A DNA stretch of 64,000 nucleotides from Fragum whitleyi. Its lineage: Eukaryota; Mollusca; Bivalvia; Cardiida; Cardiidae. A program made the position numbers and the translations under genes. The notes below the pieces were generated by a model that saw only the letters and a program-made list of their open reading frames with translations, had not been told where the DNA came from and did not search any database. This document shows positions 1 to 13,911 of the stretch, piece by piece (position 1 is the stretch's first letter; the number at the start of each line of letters is the position of its first letter). The stretch lies in NCBI GenBank assembly GCA_948146395.1, contig OX411557.1:30499577-30563576 (forward strand), given 5' to 3'.

Positions 1-429
1 TCAAGTTTTCAAATCGAGAATTCGTTCGGGAGAAGTAAACCCAAGTATGATTTGTTGATCCATTGCCCTTGTTACACTTATAATATGAAGCCAAACATAA
101 TTTCTTGAAATATTTAGACTAAGGGTAACTAAAGGAACGTTTGCGCAAAAATTCATTGAAGTTGACCAAATGGAAGGAGAAAATTAGAGGAGATAGCTCG
201 CTGCTGGTCGGCCAGTGGAGTGAAAAATTGGTGAAAATGTAAAGTAGGTAATAATGTCCTGAATTTGAGTTCACTCACCACATTATCCTTTTTTTAATAA
301 ATAAATAACATCAGAATTTTGACCTTTGGCCTTGTCACCGGAAGCTGATTATAAACTATTATACATTTGATGTATCATGACAGTTAAGGTCAATGATGGA
401 TATATTTGATGCTCTGTTATTGTTAGGAG
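1..429. other. Gene-free stretch
   Basis: AT-rich sequence. No exon, RNA gene or recognised repeat is seen. Confidence 0.5.
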
Positions 430-985
430 ATTGAGGGGGATGTAGCATTGGCTTCTTTATACACAACTTATATTTATCATTTCTACCTTATAGATATACC
501 ACAACGTATAATTTTTATAATCCGTGATGACAATATAAATAAATGGTGATAAGAATTGCTTTTCTTTGTATCATCGGGGGATGTAGTATTCCGTTTATTC
601 TACGGTTCTTCGGCAATTAGCATCATTCAGTTTTCCATCTTCGCTAGACAAGGGTGATGCCTGAGGTGGGCATCCATCTTGTCTAGCGAATATGTCAGTT
701 TTCAGGCCTGATTTGCTCAAGATCTTACAATCTTTCTAATTCGTTCAGAGATAAATACATTGGGTTGTTCAGGAACCTTATTCTTGTCCTTACACTATCG
801 CCAACCCACAACATATAGATTCTATGATTTGTATTGACAATACACGTAAATGATGAATAAGGATTATTTTCTTTGTCTCACCAGAAGATCTAATTTTCCA
901 TTTATTTTATTGGACTTTCGGCATTTAGCATTCAGTTTTCGGGACATATCTGATCAATATCTTACTATCTAATTGATTCATTTGA
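430..985. repeat. Degenerate tandem direct repeat (~330-bp period)
   Basis: TTTCTTTGTATCATCGGGGGATG, TTCGGCAATTAGCATCATTC and CAAGATCTTACAATCT at 560-735 recur as TTTCTTTGTCTCACCAGAAG, TTCGGCATTTAGCATTC and CAATATCTTACTATCT at 872-975. No coding frame is involved. Confidence 0.55.
640..691. repeat. Hairpin TTCGCTAGACAAG...CTTGTCTAGCGAA
   Basis: Arms of about 22 bp with one mismatch and a TGAGGT loop. It sits inside the first of two ~330-bp direct repeats. Confidence 0.65.
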
Positions 986-1800
986 AGACTAGTGCATCGC
1001 TTTGCTTAGAAACCTAATTTTGAAATTGGGAGGAAATTTGCACTGAATAACGTATGCTATGCACTGAGGTCAATGTTTGATTGCCCTAGCAGGGCTACAG
1101 ATAGAGTTGCTATTTTTTATTTTAGATCAAAGCAGTTCAATAAATATAGTATAAACTCTATGTTGTTGGTACTCATTTTGTAATTGTCTTGTCGAGACAG
1201 CTTCAATGAGTCCACAAAACATTGGATATCGTCGAGAAATAAAAAATGTAAGACTGTTTTTCTCCCCTTTTATCTGCACCTCTTTCTGGTCAAATTAGGA
1301 TGCAATTGTCAAGTGGCATTTCATATAATCCCTGGGATAAACAAAGTCACATGCATATTCATGATCCCTTTCAACATGGTTCTTTCCTCATAACCGGTCG
1401 CTGGGAGTGTATATTGATTTCAGTCCTTAATAAACATCACGTGTTTTTCTAAGTAAAGTATAAAAGTGTAAATTAAGGTTCAGAACGCAAAACCAGTGAG
1501 CACTGCAACACAGACCAATGAATAAAGCTTAACATAGCTTTAAGTTAAAGGCTTTAACCTACTCAAAACAGCCTTTCGCGGATCCTGCTTACGCCACTAC
1601 CCCTTTTGAATTATTTTGAAGTATTTGTTCTGTTTATAGTTTTATATTATCCTCGCATGTTCGTACAGTCTTCTTTGCGTCATAAGTCGTTAATCCGCAG
1701 AGGATCTTCATAGCAGTTTTGTCTATGGACTCATTTATGTCCATTTCTCGGTATCATTCGAACTTACATCTTTGGTTGCTTTTTTTCAAAAAATGATCCA
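986..1800. other. Gene-free stretch
   Basis: Short open frames only (the longest is 69 codons at 1184-1393), without family similarity. A compact GCGCTCC-poor AT background; nothing else is seen. Confidence 0.5.
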
Positions 1801-2234
1801 TATAGTTAGGAACATCGAGAAATTGATAAGTTGAATGATTTTGAATTGTTTTGGACTGGTTTTGGAATGAAATTGAATGAGTGTATGGTACCAGTTTTGA
1901 GTTAGATTAAAGGGAGGTAATCGAATATCGTCAACTCTGTTTAATATGAACAAAATTAGCGATATCCATTGTCTCTTTTTATGAAATACGTTATTATTCT
2001 GTTAGCGGGTCGTCGTGGACCGTCGCATTAGACACTTTGAATTTCACACTAGCCAATTATAGAATCGTAAAATAATTTGATCGATATACATTAAATGATG
2101 ATCGTCTTGAACGTTTTTTCAAATGTTTTCTAATGATTCCGGAGAGTTTTGATCGATTTGAGTGAGTGTTTGGAATGAATGAATGTAATGTATCGACCGA
2201 AATGGCAGTCAATTTCACGATGTTACTAACTGTA
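1801..2234. mobile_element. Tc1/mariner-like MITE, copy 1 (full length)
   Basis: The left end TATAGTTAGGAACATCGAGA and right end TTTCACGATGTTACTAACTGTA are inverted. The interior has AAAGGGAGGTAATCGAATATCG and TGAGTGAGTGTTTGGAATGAATG, the family's hallmarks. A TA-flanked CAGTT terminus is typical of Tc1/mariner-derived MITEs. Confidence 0.75.
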
Positions 2235-3950
2235 TATTCAGTTTTAATTTATTTCATTATTCATTGTTTTTAAACCGATTGTTTACTGCAGGTGAAGAAT
2301 GGCCACCCTTCCCATAATCTTATCCAACAAAGTAATACCTCGTTTTTATGGATTTTTTCTCAATTTTGTACATTGTTGTCATTCGTCTTTATCTCTTGCA
2401 AATTTATAGATTCTTTCCCTGTAATGTAGCTACTCTTCAAGATGTCATATAGGATGGTCAGCGTCAGCGATTCGGTTGATATGAAATATTGCTTTTATTG
2501 CATGGTGGCATCTATTTCGGCTTTATATACATTTGCTGACCTTCTTTTTTTCTCTATATATGCCACTCATTCCCTGCGGTTTAATCTCTTATCGGTATAG
2601 GCCTACAAGCCATATAAGACTTTTAAAGCCCAAGTGATTTAGGAGATCGTATTCTATGTAAATAATGCCAAACTCGGTCCTAAGAGTCATGTTGAATTGA
2701 GATCTCGCGTGATTACATGCTTTTAACCGGAAGCGGAAATTGGGTTGAAGTTGTAGATTTCGTGACTCTGGTATTGACATGAATACATCCGATCATAATG
2801 GAAAATAGTTGTTCAGGGACTTTGTTTGGACTATTATTATGTGTAAAAACATCAAGGGTATCTTTTTCTGAGGAAATATTGTAAAGAGTTCTTGAAAGAG
2901 TCACGTACCTTACCATGGAGTTATTTCCTTTTCAATTAATTTATAGGTAAAAAATCATCAATTTTACTCTCTAATTGATATGTAGAGGCAAAGCATTACT
3001 TTTGAATTATGTAAAAGTATGTCGTGTATGTTTACTCAAAACTAAGCTTTTGAATAATGAACGGACTGCTTGGTTGCTTGCTTTATTGTTTTCCCTTCAA
3101 TCAAAATTGTGATACACTCAACGCCGGGCTTAAAAAAAGATGAGATCAAGAAATCTTTTAATATAATGTTTCTATGGAGACAAAAAGTGATTTCGAGTAC
3201 ACCATGAGAATCGTGTCTCTAAAATCAACAGCAGAAAACTTAAATTTCTTTCTTCTTAGAAGACTATGAATAGATTTCCTTCTTTTCTTGTCTCTTTGTC
3301 AAATATTGCACGTTACTGGTAGTTTTGCGTTTATCCTTCGATATACCGTGCTTTCAAGATTATTTTTGCGAAATGTTTGAGAAATGCTGTCCAGTTTTGA
3401 ATATGTACTCGCGTGCAAAGTATAGTAAGACATTGTCACAGTGGTGACGATGTTTGGTAGAAAGTATTCAAAATGTGACTAAGATTGCGTTCAGATTTAC
3501 CAAACGGTTCAAACCGTTCGCAAGTTATACATCGCTTTGCACGTGCAAAAATTACATTGATCTTATCAAAGGAAGGTGTATGTTATATATTTTATTGTCT
3601 CCCATTAATTTCTTTCAAAACTAGCCAATTTCATCCATTTTCATTCAGAAATTATTTACGTTTATTACACGATGGTTATGACTCCACTAGAACTTCCAAG
3701 TGACCGAGTAAAATCGTATTTCTTGTTTCTGATCAATCTAACAGAACCTCAGAGTGACAGATTCAACCGCCGTAAAAGCGACCAATCTCTGGTTTAATAA
3801 ATCAACATTTGACCCGGGAAAGACGATTACTGTCATTCTGATATTAATTTGAGATATCAATCGTACATAGTATGAAATGTTCCGAGCTTCCTTAAACAGT
3901 TTTGTCGATCGATGCTTTCGAGAAAAGCTAAGGAATTCGGCGTGGATACA
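2235..3950. other. Gene-free stretch
   Basis: No coding signal or recognised repeat. Short frames at 2589-2916 and 3485-3703 have no family features. Confidence 0.45.
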
Positions 3951-4130
3951 AACAGTTAACAACATCGTGAAATTGGCAAGCTGAATGATATTGGAATGAA
4001 TTCGGAATGAAAGAGAGCAGCGAGTTTTGAAAAATAATTCAAAACTCGAAATTAACGTGAAATTATATTTGAAGGGAGGTAATCCGATATCGCTTATTTC
4101 GTCCAAATGGACGAAATTAGCGAAATCTTA
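3951..4130. mobile_element. Tc1/mariner-like MITE, partial copy 2
   Basis: The left terminus AACAGTTAACAACATCGTGAAATTGGC is followed by the family's GGGAGGTAATCCGATATCGC palindrome half; the right half is missing. Confidence 0.65.
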
Positions 4131-4385
4131 TTAGCGAAATCTTATTACCGCGTCTTCCACATAATTCCTCACGTGCTTAAACCACAAATGTAACGCAGCT
4201 TTGACAGTTAGATATTTGCTGGAGCATTAAGCGTTGATTTTCAGCGTTTCACATGTGCTTGAAGCACAAGTATAACGCAGCCTTGACAGTCGCAATTTCT
4301 TTTAAAATATGTTCAAATATTTTACAAGAAATGTTAACTGTCAAAGCTGCATAACATTTGTGCTTCTAAACGTTACATATTGGAC

Positions 4386-4607
4386 TTAACTCTTTCCTGT
4401 TTTACAAAATTTTAGGCCTGTCCAAATTTTTGCAGACGAAAATTTAAAGTGGATTTAACTTGAAAAATAACCAACCAGTAGGGTAGAAAATAGTGTGGAA
4501 AAAGAAGAAATTGCTTGTAAGAAGGAATTTCTTCTTTTTTCACAATGTTTTCTCAATTATAAAATCACTGACATGTAAAAAGCAGGGATTAAACAGCAAA
4601 GGGTTAA
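4386..4607. mobile_element. piggyBac-like MITE, copy 1 (TTAA-flanked)
   Basis: TTAA at both ends and inverted termini TTAACTCTTTCCTGTTTTAC and AAACAGCAAAGGGTTAA. An internal near-palindrome (AAAGAAGAAATTGCTT... AGGAATTTCTTCTTTTTTCAC) sits at its centre. The TTAA target and CCCTTT ends are the piggyBac hallmark. No transposase is present. Confidence 0.75.
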
Positions 4608-4884
4608 GAGCGCAGATTCATTGTCCAGAATGGGTTAATTGGCAATGACAGATAAAAGCCTACCGTAAACCAGATAAGGATGTGTGGTTAACAAGTTCTG
4701 GCATTGTGTGATATACAGATGTGATAAGGCAAGGATCGGAGATATAACGTTGGTAAAAGCATTTCTGATAATATTATTATCCTACACGACCTTTTACTGT
4801 GCTTTTTGTTTCGCTATCATGAAATACTTAATAACCATCTTTATCATTATGTTGTTTAAAAACGTTAGATTGACAGACGCCCCA

Positions 4885-4990
4885 CTGATTACCATTCCAA
4901 ATTTACGGAATGAAATTAAATGAATTGGATGAGCGAGTTATCAATGAAATTAAAAGAATACAAAATATCGCTTATTTTGTACTAAAGATA
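4885..4990. mobile_element. Tc1/mariner-like MITE, internal fragment
   Basis: Words ACGGAATGAAATTAAATGAA, GAGCGAGTT and AAATATCGCTTATTTTGT match the left interior of the family. No termini remain. Confidence 0.4.
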
Positions 4991-5143
4991 ACCATTGGTT
5001 TTAACCGATATTTAATTTCAGCAAATCGGGATTACTGTTTCAATTGATTTGCTGAAAATAACTCCCAGTCTATATTTATCTTGTGGTTATCCATTTTATA
5101 AAACTGCAGTCTAAAAATAACTGATTGATTCTGTGGAATACAG

Positions 5144-5698
5144 TTAAAGCTGCTCTTGCACAGTTTTTCATAGAAAAAATACAAAACTTGTTCTAAGTTT
5201 TGGAAATGTGTGTATTTTTAGACTATGAAGAATGGCCCAAAGCATTGGCACTAGAAACAACATATTTCAATAAATTTGTAACTTATTTTTTCGAAGTGGC
5301 AAGCTCAGTAAGGTATCCAGTCTATTTATTTCTAGTCTATTTATTACAAAATCGTTATTTTCCGTGATTAACCTTTCATTTTTTGCCTGTATTGATATGA
5401 AGTTTCTAGCTGTCAAATACTTTAACCTTAATCATTGATTGAATAAGACAAACATGCCGAATGTCAAGCAAAAATAGTTGGCTTGAAATTGAAGAATGAT
5501 TTTTTAGCGTTAGTAGTCACTTTATTTTTTAGAATGAATCTAACCTAAATTCGGGTATATCGGTCTTTCTTTCGATGCATTACCAGATTGAATCTTGTTA
5601 TTTTAAAGACTTCAACATGATGGGGTAGTTTATTCCGATTGATTTTACGAAAAATGTTAAAATGCACATTTTCCCAATCTGTGCAAGAGCAGCTTTAA
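5144..5698. mobile_element. TTAA-flanked element with 20-bp inverted ends
   Basis: TTAAAGCTGCTCTTGCACAG at 5144-5163 is exactly inverted as CTGTGCAAGAGCAGCTTTAA at 5679-5698. TTAA at each outer edge suggests piggyBac-type insertion. No transposase is seen. Its right edge abuts the Tc1/mariner-like MITE at 5690-6127. Confidence 0.7.
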
Positions 5699-6127
5699 GA
5701 ACATGGTGAGACTTATAAGATTCATGATTTGGGAAAGATTTTAGAATGAAATTGAATGAGTGCGTGCGAATTTTGCATGGAATTAAAGGGATTTAACACA
5801 ATATCGCTAATTTTATTTATCTTGTATTACTTCCCTTCCCTATGTTTTACTATACATACTTTTCTGCTTGTGTTTCGTGGCCCAATCAGACTCTTTAAAA
5901 TCAACAGCAGCCAAAAGAAAAGTAAAATAATATGTTCGATTTGAATTAAAAATGTTGATCACCTTGTACGATTTCGAAATGTTTTCTAATGATTTAGGGC
6001 GATTTAGATGGATTTTAGTGAGTATCGGGAATGAATGAATGAATGGGGTGCTGAGTTAATGATTTTGACTGATTTTTCATCGGAATGAGTGTCATTTTCA
6101 CGGCACGATGTTTTTTTACCGGTTGTA
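5690..6127. mobile_element. Tc1/mariner-like MITE, copy 3
   Basis: The left end TTAAGAACATGGTGAGACTTA and right end TTTTCACGGCACGATG are degenerate. The interior GAATGAAATTGAATGAGTGCGTG and GGGAATGAATGAATGAATGGGG fit the family. Part of the centre is divergent. Confidence 0.65.
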
Positions 6128-6265
6128 CTTATACTTTAAACGTCGACATTCGAAAACCCCAGAATGCCTTGTTTACAATCTTAATGTAGCTTCAAAGTTT
6201 ACGATTGTGAAAGTGTTGAAACTGTCATAAACAGTCTCACCTAATTTTATGTTCAAATTACCCCT

Positions 6266-6494
6266 TTAACACTTTCCTGTTTTACAAAATTTTGGATCTG
6301 TCCAAATTCAAAGGTTTTGCAGACGAAAATTTAAAGTGGATTTAATTTGAAAAATAACCATTCTGCAGGGTAGAAAATAGTGTGGAAAAAGAAGAAATTG
6401 CTTTTCAGAAGCAATTTCTCCTTTTTTCACAATGTTTTCTCAGTGATAAAATCACAGGCACGTAAAAAGCAGGGATTAAACAGCAAAGGGTTAA
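6266..6494. mobile_element. piggyBac-like MITE, copy 2 (TTAA-flanked)
   Basis: Same element and orientation as 4386-4607, with TTAA at 6266-6269 and 6491-6494. It keeps the central palindrome GAAATTGCTTTTCAGAAGC. Confidence 0.75.
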
Positions 6495-7262
6495 AGCATA
6501 CTTTCGGTTATCAAGTTCGGTTATGAAAAGATTAATAGTTTCCTTTCCTCTGTTGTTGTCCATTCAGAAGAGACCAAACATCTTGTCTATGAGGAAATGG
6601 AGCAGTGATAATGTCACAGACGATCAGTAAGTGATGTATCATTTTACTGCAGGGTAAATACAGCTGGAATCAGAGATATCTCAGAGATGGTACATTTTCA
6701 ATGGACAGATACGTTACACAGTTAGGGCAGACACAATTCCATTTCCCTGGTAGATTCTTGTCAAACGATGTGCTGAAAACTGACGATATATGATCAAACG
6801 CGGCTTATGGTAGGAATATAACAATTTTAAGTTACCCAAAATACTGTAGGTGAGTATTTGTTACAAGCTGGATGTCCAACTTGGACTAATTTATCGGTAT
6901 TGTATTATCTCCCTTATGTTTACCTCAAATCCCGCTCCACACACTCATTTTAAATCATTCCAAAATAAATCAACTTGTCCATAACACAATATTGTTAACA
7001 TCGCTTGTATTTCGTTCATATTTGATATTTCAGTTATCGAGTAAAAGTTTAGGCATGGTTTTGTCATAACCAACTGTTTCTGTCAAAAACAGATGGTATC
7101 TTTCAACCTTCAGTGCTTGCTTATTTAAGGCTACTTTTATTGTTTGTTTGTTTGTTTAGTAAAATATTTAATTTTTTGACGTGGTGTTATAAGCTGTAAT
7201 AAATGAAGGGAAACGTATAGTTTTATTAAAGTATGATACCAAACACCAAAACACACAAAGAT

Positions 7263-7616
7263 GTAAAGTTGACAACATCGTAAATTGAAAAGATTAATAA
7301 TTTTTTAATGAATTAGGAATTGAATGATTGTCTGGGGCGAACTCTGACTGAAATTAAAGGGAAGAAATACAATTATCGTTAAATTCGTCCTTATTGGACG
7401 AAATAAGAATTAAATTGAACACAACACCAGAAAATATATTCGTTGAAATATTTTATCGATTTGAATGCAATGTCGATCGTTTTGAAGGAATTCAAATTTG
7501 CTTTTTTGAAGCGAGTTTTGAGTGAGCGTTTGGAATGAATAGACGGAGCGCTGTTCGAGCGATTTAAATTTGTTTTGATCATAGTGGGTGCCAATTTTAT
7601 TATTTTACTAACGATA
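7263..7616. mobile_element. Tc1/mariner-like MITE, copy 4
   Basis: GTTGACAACATCGTAAATTG at the left and CAATTTTATTATTTTACTAACG at the right. The interior GTGAGCGTTTGGAATGAATAG and AAATTCGTCCTTATTGGACG is diagnostic. Confidence 0.65.
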
Positions 7617-7654
7617 TTATTTACTTAAGAGATGAAGAGATTATTTGTTGATAT

Positions 7655-7985
7655 CATTGAGGTATGAAATTAAAAACCTAATCACACTGTATGAATATGC
7701 GAAGCGGATTCATAATGAGTGTGATTAGGTTTTTAGTTTCATACCTCCACGAAATCATCAAATATTATCTTCATATCTTATAATTTAATATCACGAAGTA
7801 AAAATATTAAGATTTCTCAACATTAATGGAGTTTTCCTATTGGACTACTTTTTGTGGAAGCTTACAAATAGCTGCGTAATCAAAATTTATTTCATTGGGA
7901 ATTAAAATTGATTTTTCAACCAATCAAAATGCGCAAAATCTGATGGAATTAACTAGAATTAAATTATTTACTTATGAATCCATAC
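7655..7985. repeat. Interspersed repeat with GAGGTATGAAA...CTAAAAACCTAAT end, copy 1
   Basis: A hairpin (GGTATGAAATTAAAAACC... GGTTTTTAGTTTCATACC) is followed by GGACTACTTT.TG.GGAAGCTTAC and CCAATCAAAATGCGCAAAA. The same order recurs at 56330-56620 and, reversed, at 63690-64000. Confidence 0.55.
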
Positions 7986-8982
7986 AGTGCCATTAATTTT
8001 GTTATTTTGTTTTGGCATTTAAATCAAAACAAAACTTGTATCAAACTATTCCTTATGTATTTCATCTCCCTCTACATTTTACTAACATCATCTTGACATT
8101 TTATATATTAAAGATAGCTACATGTATATATTTGAAATGATTAGTTAGAATCTTTATTAAGAACAGCGACCTACGAGGCCAATTTCAAATCAATATGGAA
8201 AAAAATGAGAAAAGGGAATCCCAATCAAGCTTGAAACAGTAACAGTTGTTCAAAAGTATCTTTTTCAATGCTCGATTAAATACTGAAATAAAAGAACAAC
8301 GGTAATAATTTACAATTAAACTGTCGAAATCTCTGAAATTGTTTCTGGGATGTTTTATTACGATGTATTTTTGCTGCTTAATCGATATTCCGGCTTTTTG
8401 ATCCGCTTAATCACGATGGATATAAAACGTTTACTGGTTTTACTCTTTTACGGATCAAAGTCATTTTAGATTATACCTTTACGGGATGGTACGAAAACAT
8501 CACGAAATTAACTGGAAAATAATGAAACTGCGATTTAACTACGAACCTCTGAAGCAAAGAGAAAAATTACGTATAATGGGAACAGTTTGGTTGGCTTTTG
8601 TTTTGTAATTATTTAAACCCGAAATTCTAACTTTTTGTGGGAAAAAGTTAATGTGTTATATCTTCCCTCGTTTAGCGTGCGTTAATTAAAGTGCTAACGA
8701 TTTTTATATCTGACTAGTCAGGAAAAAAAAACGTCTGCATTTCGCATTCGAAGTTTTAGGGTCTTTTTGTTTTTATGTAAAAAGTGTAAGGTTGATAAAC
8801 AAACTTTTGCTACCATCGATTTCTATTCGATATTTGCCAAATAAGCGGTTTAGGAACAAGCAATATACCATAGAATAGTGAAGTGCAACATATGTGCAAG
8901 GAACAGAATGTCCTTTTTGATGACGTTCCTCGAAAGTACCACTTAGTCTAAAAAAAGGGAAAATCTTACTTTTACAAATAAG

Positions 8983-9205
8983 CATGTGCGTGACATTTCC
9001 AAGAATTTTAAATATGCACAAAGCAAAGAATCTGACTAGCCTGTGTACTATGCCTTTTATAGAAAGATAAGGTCTCAAAGTATCTGTATACCAACTGTTA
9101 ACTCTATAATTACAGTTGGTTGCTGGGCTGGCTATGCTTCTGAGTCAATGCTTACACTTCACGACATTTCCATTTGTTTGAAATGCCACGCAGAGGCTCA
9201 AATAT
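8983..9205. mobile_element. MITE with GAGCCTGTGCGTGACATTTCC ends, copy 1
   Basis: AAGCATGTGCGTGACATTTCC at the left and GAAATGCCACGCAGAGGCTCA at the right, inverted. Inside are GCACAAAGCAAAGAATCTGAC and AGATAAGGTCTCAAAGTATC. Confidence 0.68.
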
Positions 9206-9319
9206 CTTTGTTTTTTTGTCTTTGAAAGGATTTTCTCTTTCTAGTCTGTTTACCACTTATTGCTTCTACCTACATACAGCTTTGGGAGACATAACTTACT
9301 AAGGCAACCTGCACGTGTA

Positions 9320-9700
9320 TACAGTTAGTTTTACATCGTGAAATTGACATTGATCTCAATCAAAAGCATTCGAAATAAGTCTCTCAGGGCTCCATTCATT
9401 CATTCCAGGCACTCACTCAGAACGCTTAAAAATACTTAAAAAATATACAATCAACAGCTACATTCAAAATAAATATAAAAAGAGAAAAATCGCGAATTCT
9501 CTGACATAATTCAATTTGTAAGCTTCTAACTGGTTCTTGAAGAAATGGGAACCTATTTTAAGAACTTGAATACTTATGTATCGTGAAGAAAATAAGCGAT
9601 ATCGGATTACCTCCCTGTTACTTCACTCAAAACTCGATCATTAAACCCATTCAATTTAATTCCAAAATCATTCCAAAATCAACTCTAAGTTTTAACTGTA
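9320..9700. mobile_element. Tc1/mariner-like MITE, copy 5
   Basis: TACAGTTAGTTTTACATCGT at the left and TTTTAACTGTA at the right, in the orientation opposite to copy 1. It contains CTCCATTCATTCATTCCAGG and GCGATATCGGATTACCTCCC. Confidence 0.72.
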
Positions 9701-10025
9701 CGCGCACTCTGATCATTTTAAGCCTATGTCGACTACTTTCTGCTTTACTAAAGTGTGAACAAATTTAGCTACACCGGATAAAATATTCCATTTATCTGCA
9801 GTTTTTTTATGGAAGAAAATGTAAATTCAGCAGGTTAAGGGTTAAAAGAGAGTTCTAACTTTTTTTCAATGTTTGTGTCCGTGTACCACAGGATTTATGC
9901 CTTCTCATATGACATGTTGCATCACAGAGATTCGAATCTTTGATTTTGAAATATTTCCGCCTTGTAAAATCGTGAAATTGACACTCACTTCGATCCGGTA
10001 TAGCCAGAACAGCCGACTTACGACC

Positions 10026-10180
10026 ATAGAGTTAAGAACATTGTGAAATTGACTAGGTAAATGGTATTGGAATGATTTCGGAATGACGTTTAATGAGTGG
10101 GACGAGCGAGGTTTATATGAAACTGAAGGGGGTGAAGGGGTAATACGATATCGCAAATTTTGTATAGTCCGTTTGACTTC
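10026..10180. mobile_element. Tc1/mariner-like MITE, left-half fragment
   Basis: GAGTTAAGAACATTGTGAAATTGAC followed by TTGGAATGATTTCGGAATGA and GGTAATACGATATCGC; the right half is absent. Confidence 0.6.
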
Positions 10181-10189
10181 TACATGGAC

Positions 10190-12119
<1,930 letters not shown>

Positions 12120-12349
12120 TGAAAAAAACGGCTCCTTTAAAATCATCCTCTTTTGATTCGATGCAAATTGGTACCTATTTTGAGAAAGACACTTCACTTT
12201 TCCCTTATTATAGAAACAATAAGTTGTAATAGGCCAGGAGTTTCATGTAGACGGACAGACAAAATTATTATTTTACTTTCAAAAATCCTGAAAAACATAT
12301 TTTTTCATGGTAATAGATTGAAAAAAAGATATTATGATAAGTAAAATTT

Positions 12350-13670
12350 GCGCTTGAAAATTACTTTTGACGTTTCGTTTGCGAAATATACCACTTTAAT
12401 TCAAAAACGAATAAAATATTGGGATTTCATACATCAGAATGAAAATATGACTTCTTTAATTGAGCTTCAGCCTTTGAGTAATTTCAATTGAACAAAGGAG
12501 ATACCACCACAAGCTCTATTGTGAAATTTTGCCCTACTATTAACAAGGAATTGTGAAGAACATGTTGATAATAATGTGGTCATAATCATACTTTATATTT
12601 TGCAGCAATTCGTATAAAGAAAGCATGTGACACCAATATTTATATTGGTGAAATGAATTAAAGTCAAATTTACTACACTACACTTCTTAAATAAACTTTT
12701 AACTAAAATTTGTCTGTCTTCTTATCTTCCAAAGAAGTCTCTCCCCGCTCACCGCTCTGTGGGCGCCTTTATATACCTCTTGTATGTATACATTCCTAAC
12801 AGAACAAGGTCACGTGATCTACCCACACATTGGCATGCTGCCCAGCGGCTCGCTATCTGTTGTAAATAGCTTATGACCGAATAATCAGACCACATTCAAA
12901 GACAGGTATGGTTGAGTCATTCAAAAAGGAGGCTCGCAGAGATTGATTGTTTTACATATCTAATTGGTATATTCTCTATAACGCCAGAAATTTATTTAGA
13001 GAGTACAGGTTTAAAAGGGTGAGGCAATTCAAAAACGTAAATTTGTACTTTTTCAAAATGGAAAAAAAGTAACACTTAATTTCGTTAATGTTTCCTATTT
13101 TCTTCTGTATAATCGAAGGACACTTAATACAACTCCCTGGAGGACACCTTTTCCGTATGATAATATATGCACTCTAAACATATACTCTGTACTCTTTTTA
13201 TAAAACACTTTATTATTAATTTAACAATAGGTTTATATAAACTCTGTACTCTTTTTATAAAACACTTTATTAACAACAGTTTTTTTTTCAAGCGTTTAAG
13301 CCTGTTGTCTTGATTATAAATAATGTTTGAAAATGCAGTAATAAATTATCTTTTATCAAAACCGTTTTCCGCTTGACAAACGAAGAGCTAAGTTTTTGGG
13401 ATTAGAAACTATGCGGTTCATTAATTTTGAGAGGGAAATAGAGAGAGAAAGAAGAATAGAGGAGAGAGAGAGTCAAGTCAAAATTATAATAATTACTAAT
13501 CTGAATATCAAAAGTCAACCTTATTATAAAAAATTCGGGGTAGAAACTGTGTATTCAAAATCTTTAGCATATGATACTTTATTTATTAGGCTCCAATAAA
13601 AACCATGAAAGTCAGAAATTCCGTTCTTTCGCTTTCTTCAGTTTAAACACGCTACGCTCGTACGTGAGAT
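12350..13670. other. Gene-free stretch
   Basis: AT-rich. AGAGAGTACAGGG at 11808 and AGAGAGTACAGGT at 12998 are direct copies flanking about 1.2 kb that includes the AT array; significance unknown. Confidence 0.4.
13186..13275. repeat. Short tandem duplication (57-bp period)
   Basis: CTGTACTCTTTTTATAAAAC then ACTTTATTA occurs twice, starting at about 13186 and 13243. Confidence 0.7.
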
Positions 13671-13911
13671 GACCAATCAAAGGCCTCAATACATTTAGAC
13701 CAATGAAACAAGAGGAAGCAACGGACCAATGGTGTCCATGCTTACTTTAGGATCTGGTATCGATAAATGAGGACAGGCTAGCCAGTCTAAATTAAAATGG
13801 GCCTACTTTTTGCACAAGAACAAAAACCGGAAGTGTAGTTGGGTTTTTCCGCGAAAAGTTGAAAATCGAAGAAAACCTGGAAAATCAAAAGCTTAATCGA
13901 TAGATCAAGGT
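13671..13911 (+). promoter_or_regulatory. Candidate promoter and untranslated first exon for the LHFPL6-like gene
   Basis: Three GACCAAT (CCAAT-box) motifs on the plus strand at 13671, 13698 and 13724 are followed by an ACCGGAAGTG ETS-like site at 13828-13837 and a donor-like AAG|GTAGTT at 13911/13912. An acceptor-like TCGTCTTTCAG ends at 16559, 104 bases before the LHFPL6-like ATG, so an untranslated exon could splice over the pearl-like repeat. The motifs are seen directly; their use is inferred. An alternative is local initiation near 16.56 kb, where TATAAA lies at 16536. Confidence 0.4.

Noticed and set aside
3738..4106. 122-codon minus-strand frame
   Set aside because: Overlaps a MITE fragment and lacks any protein feature.
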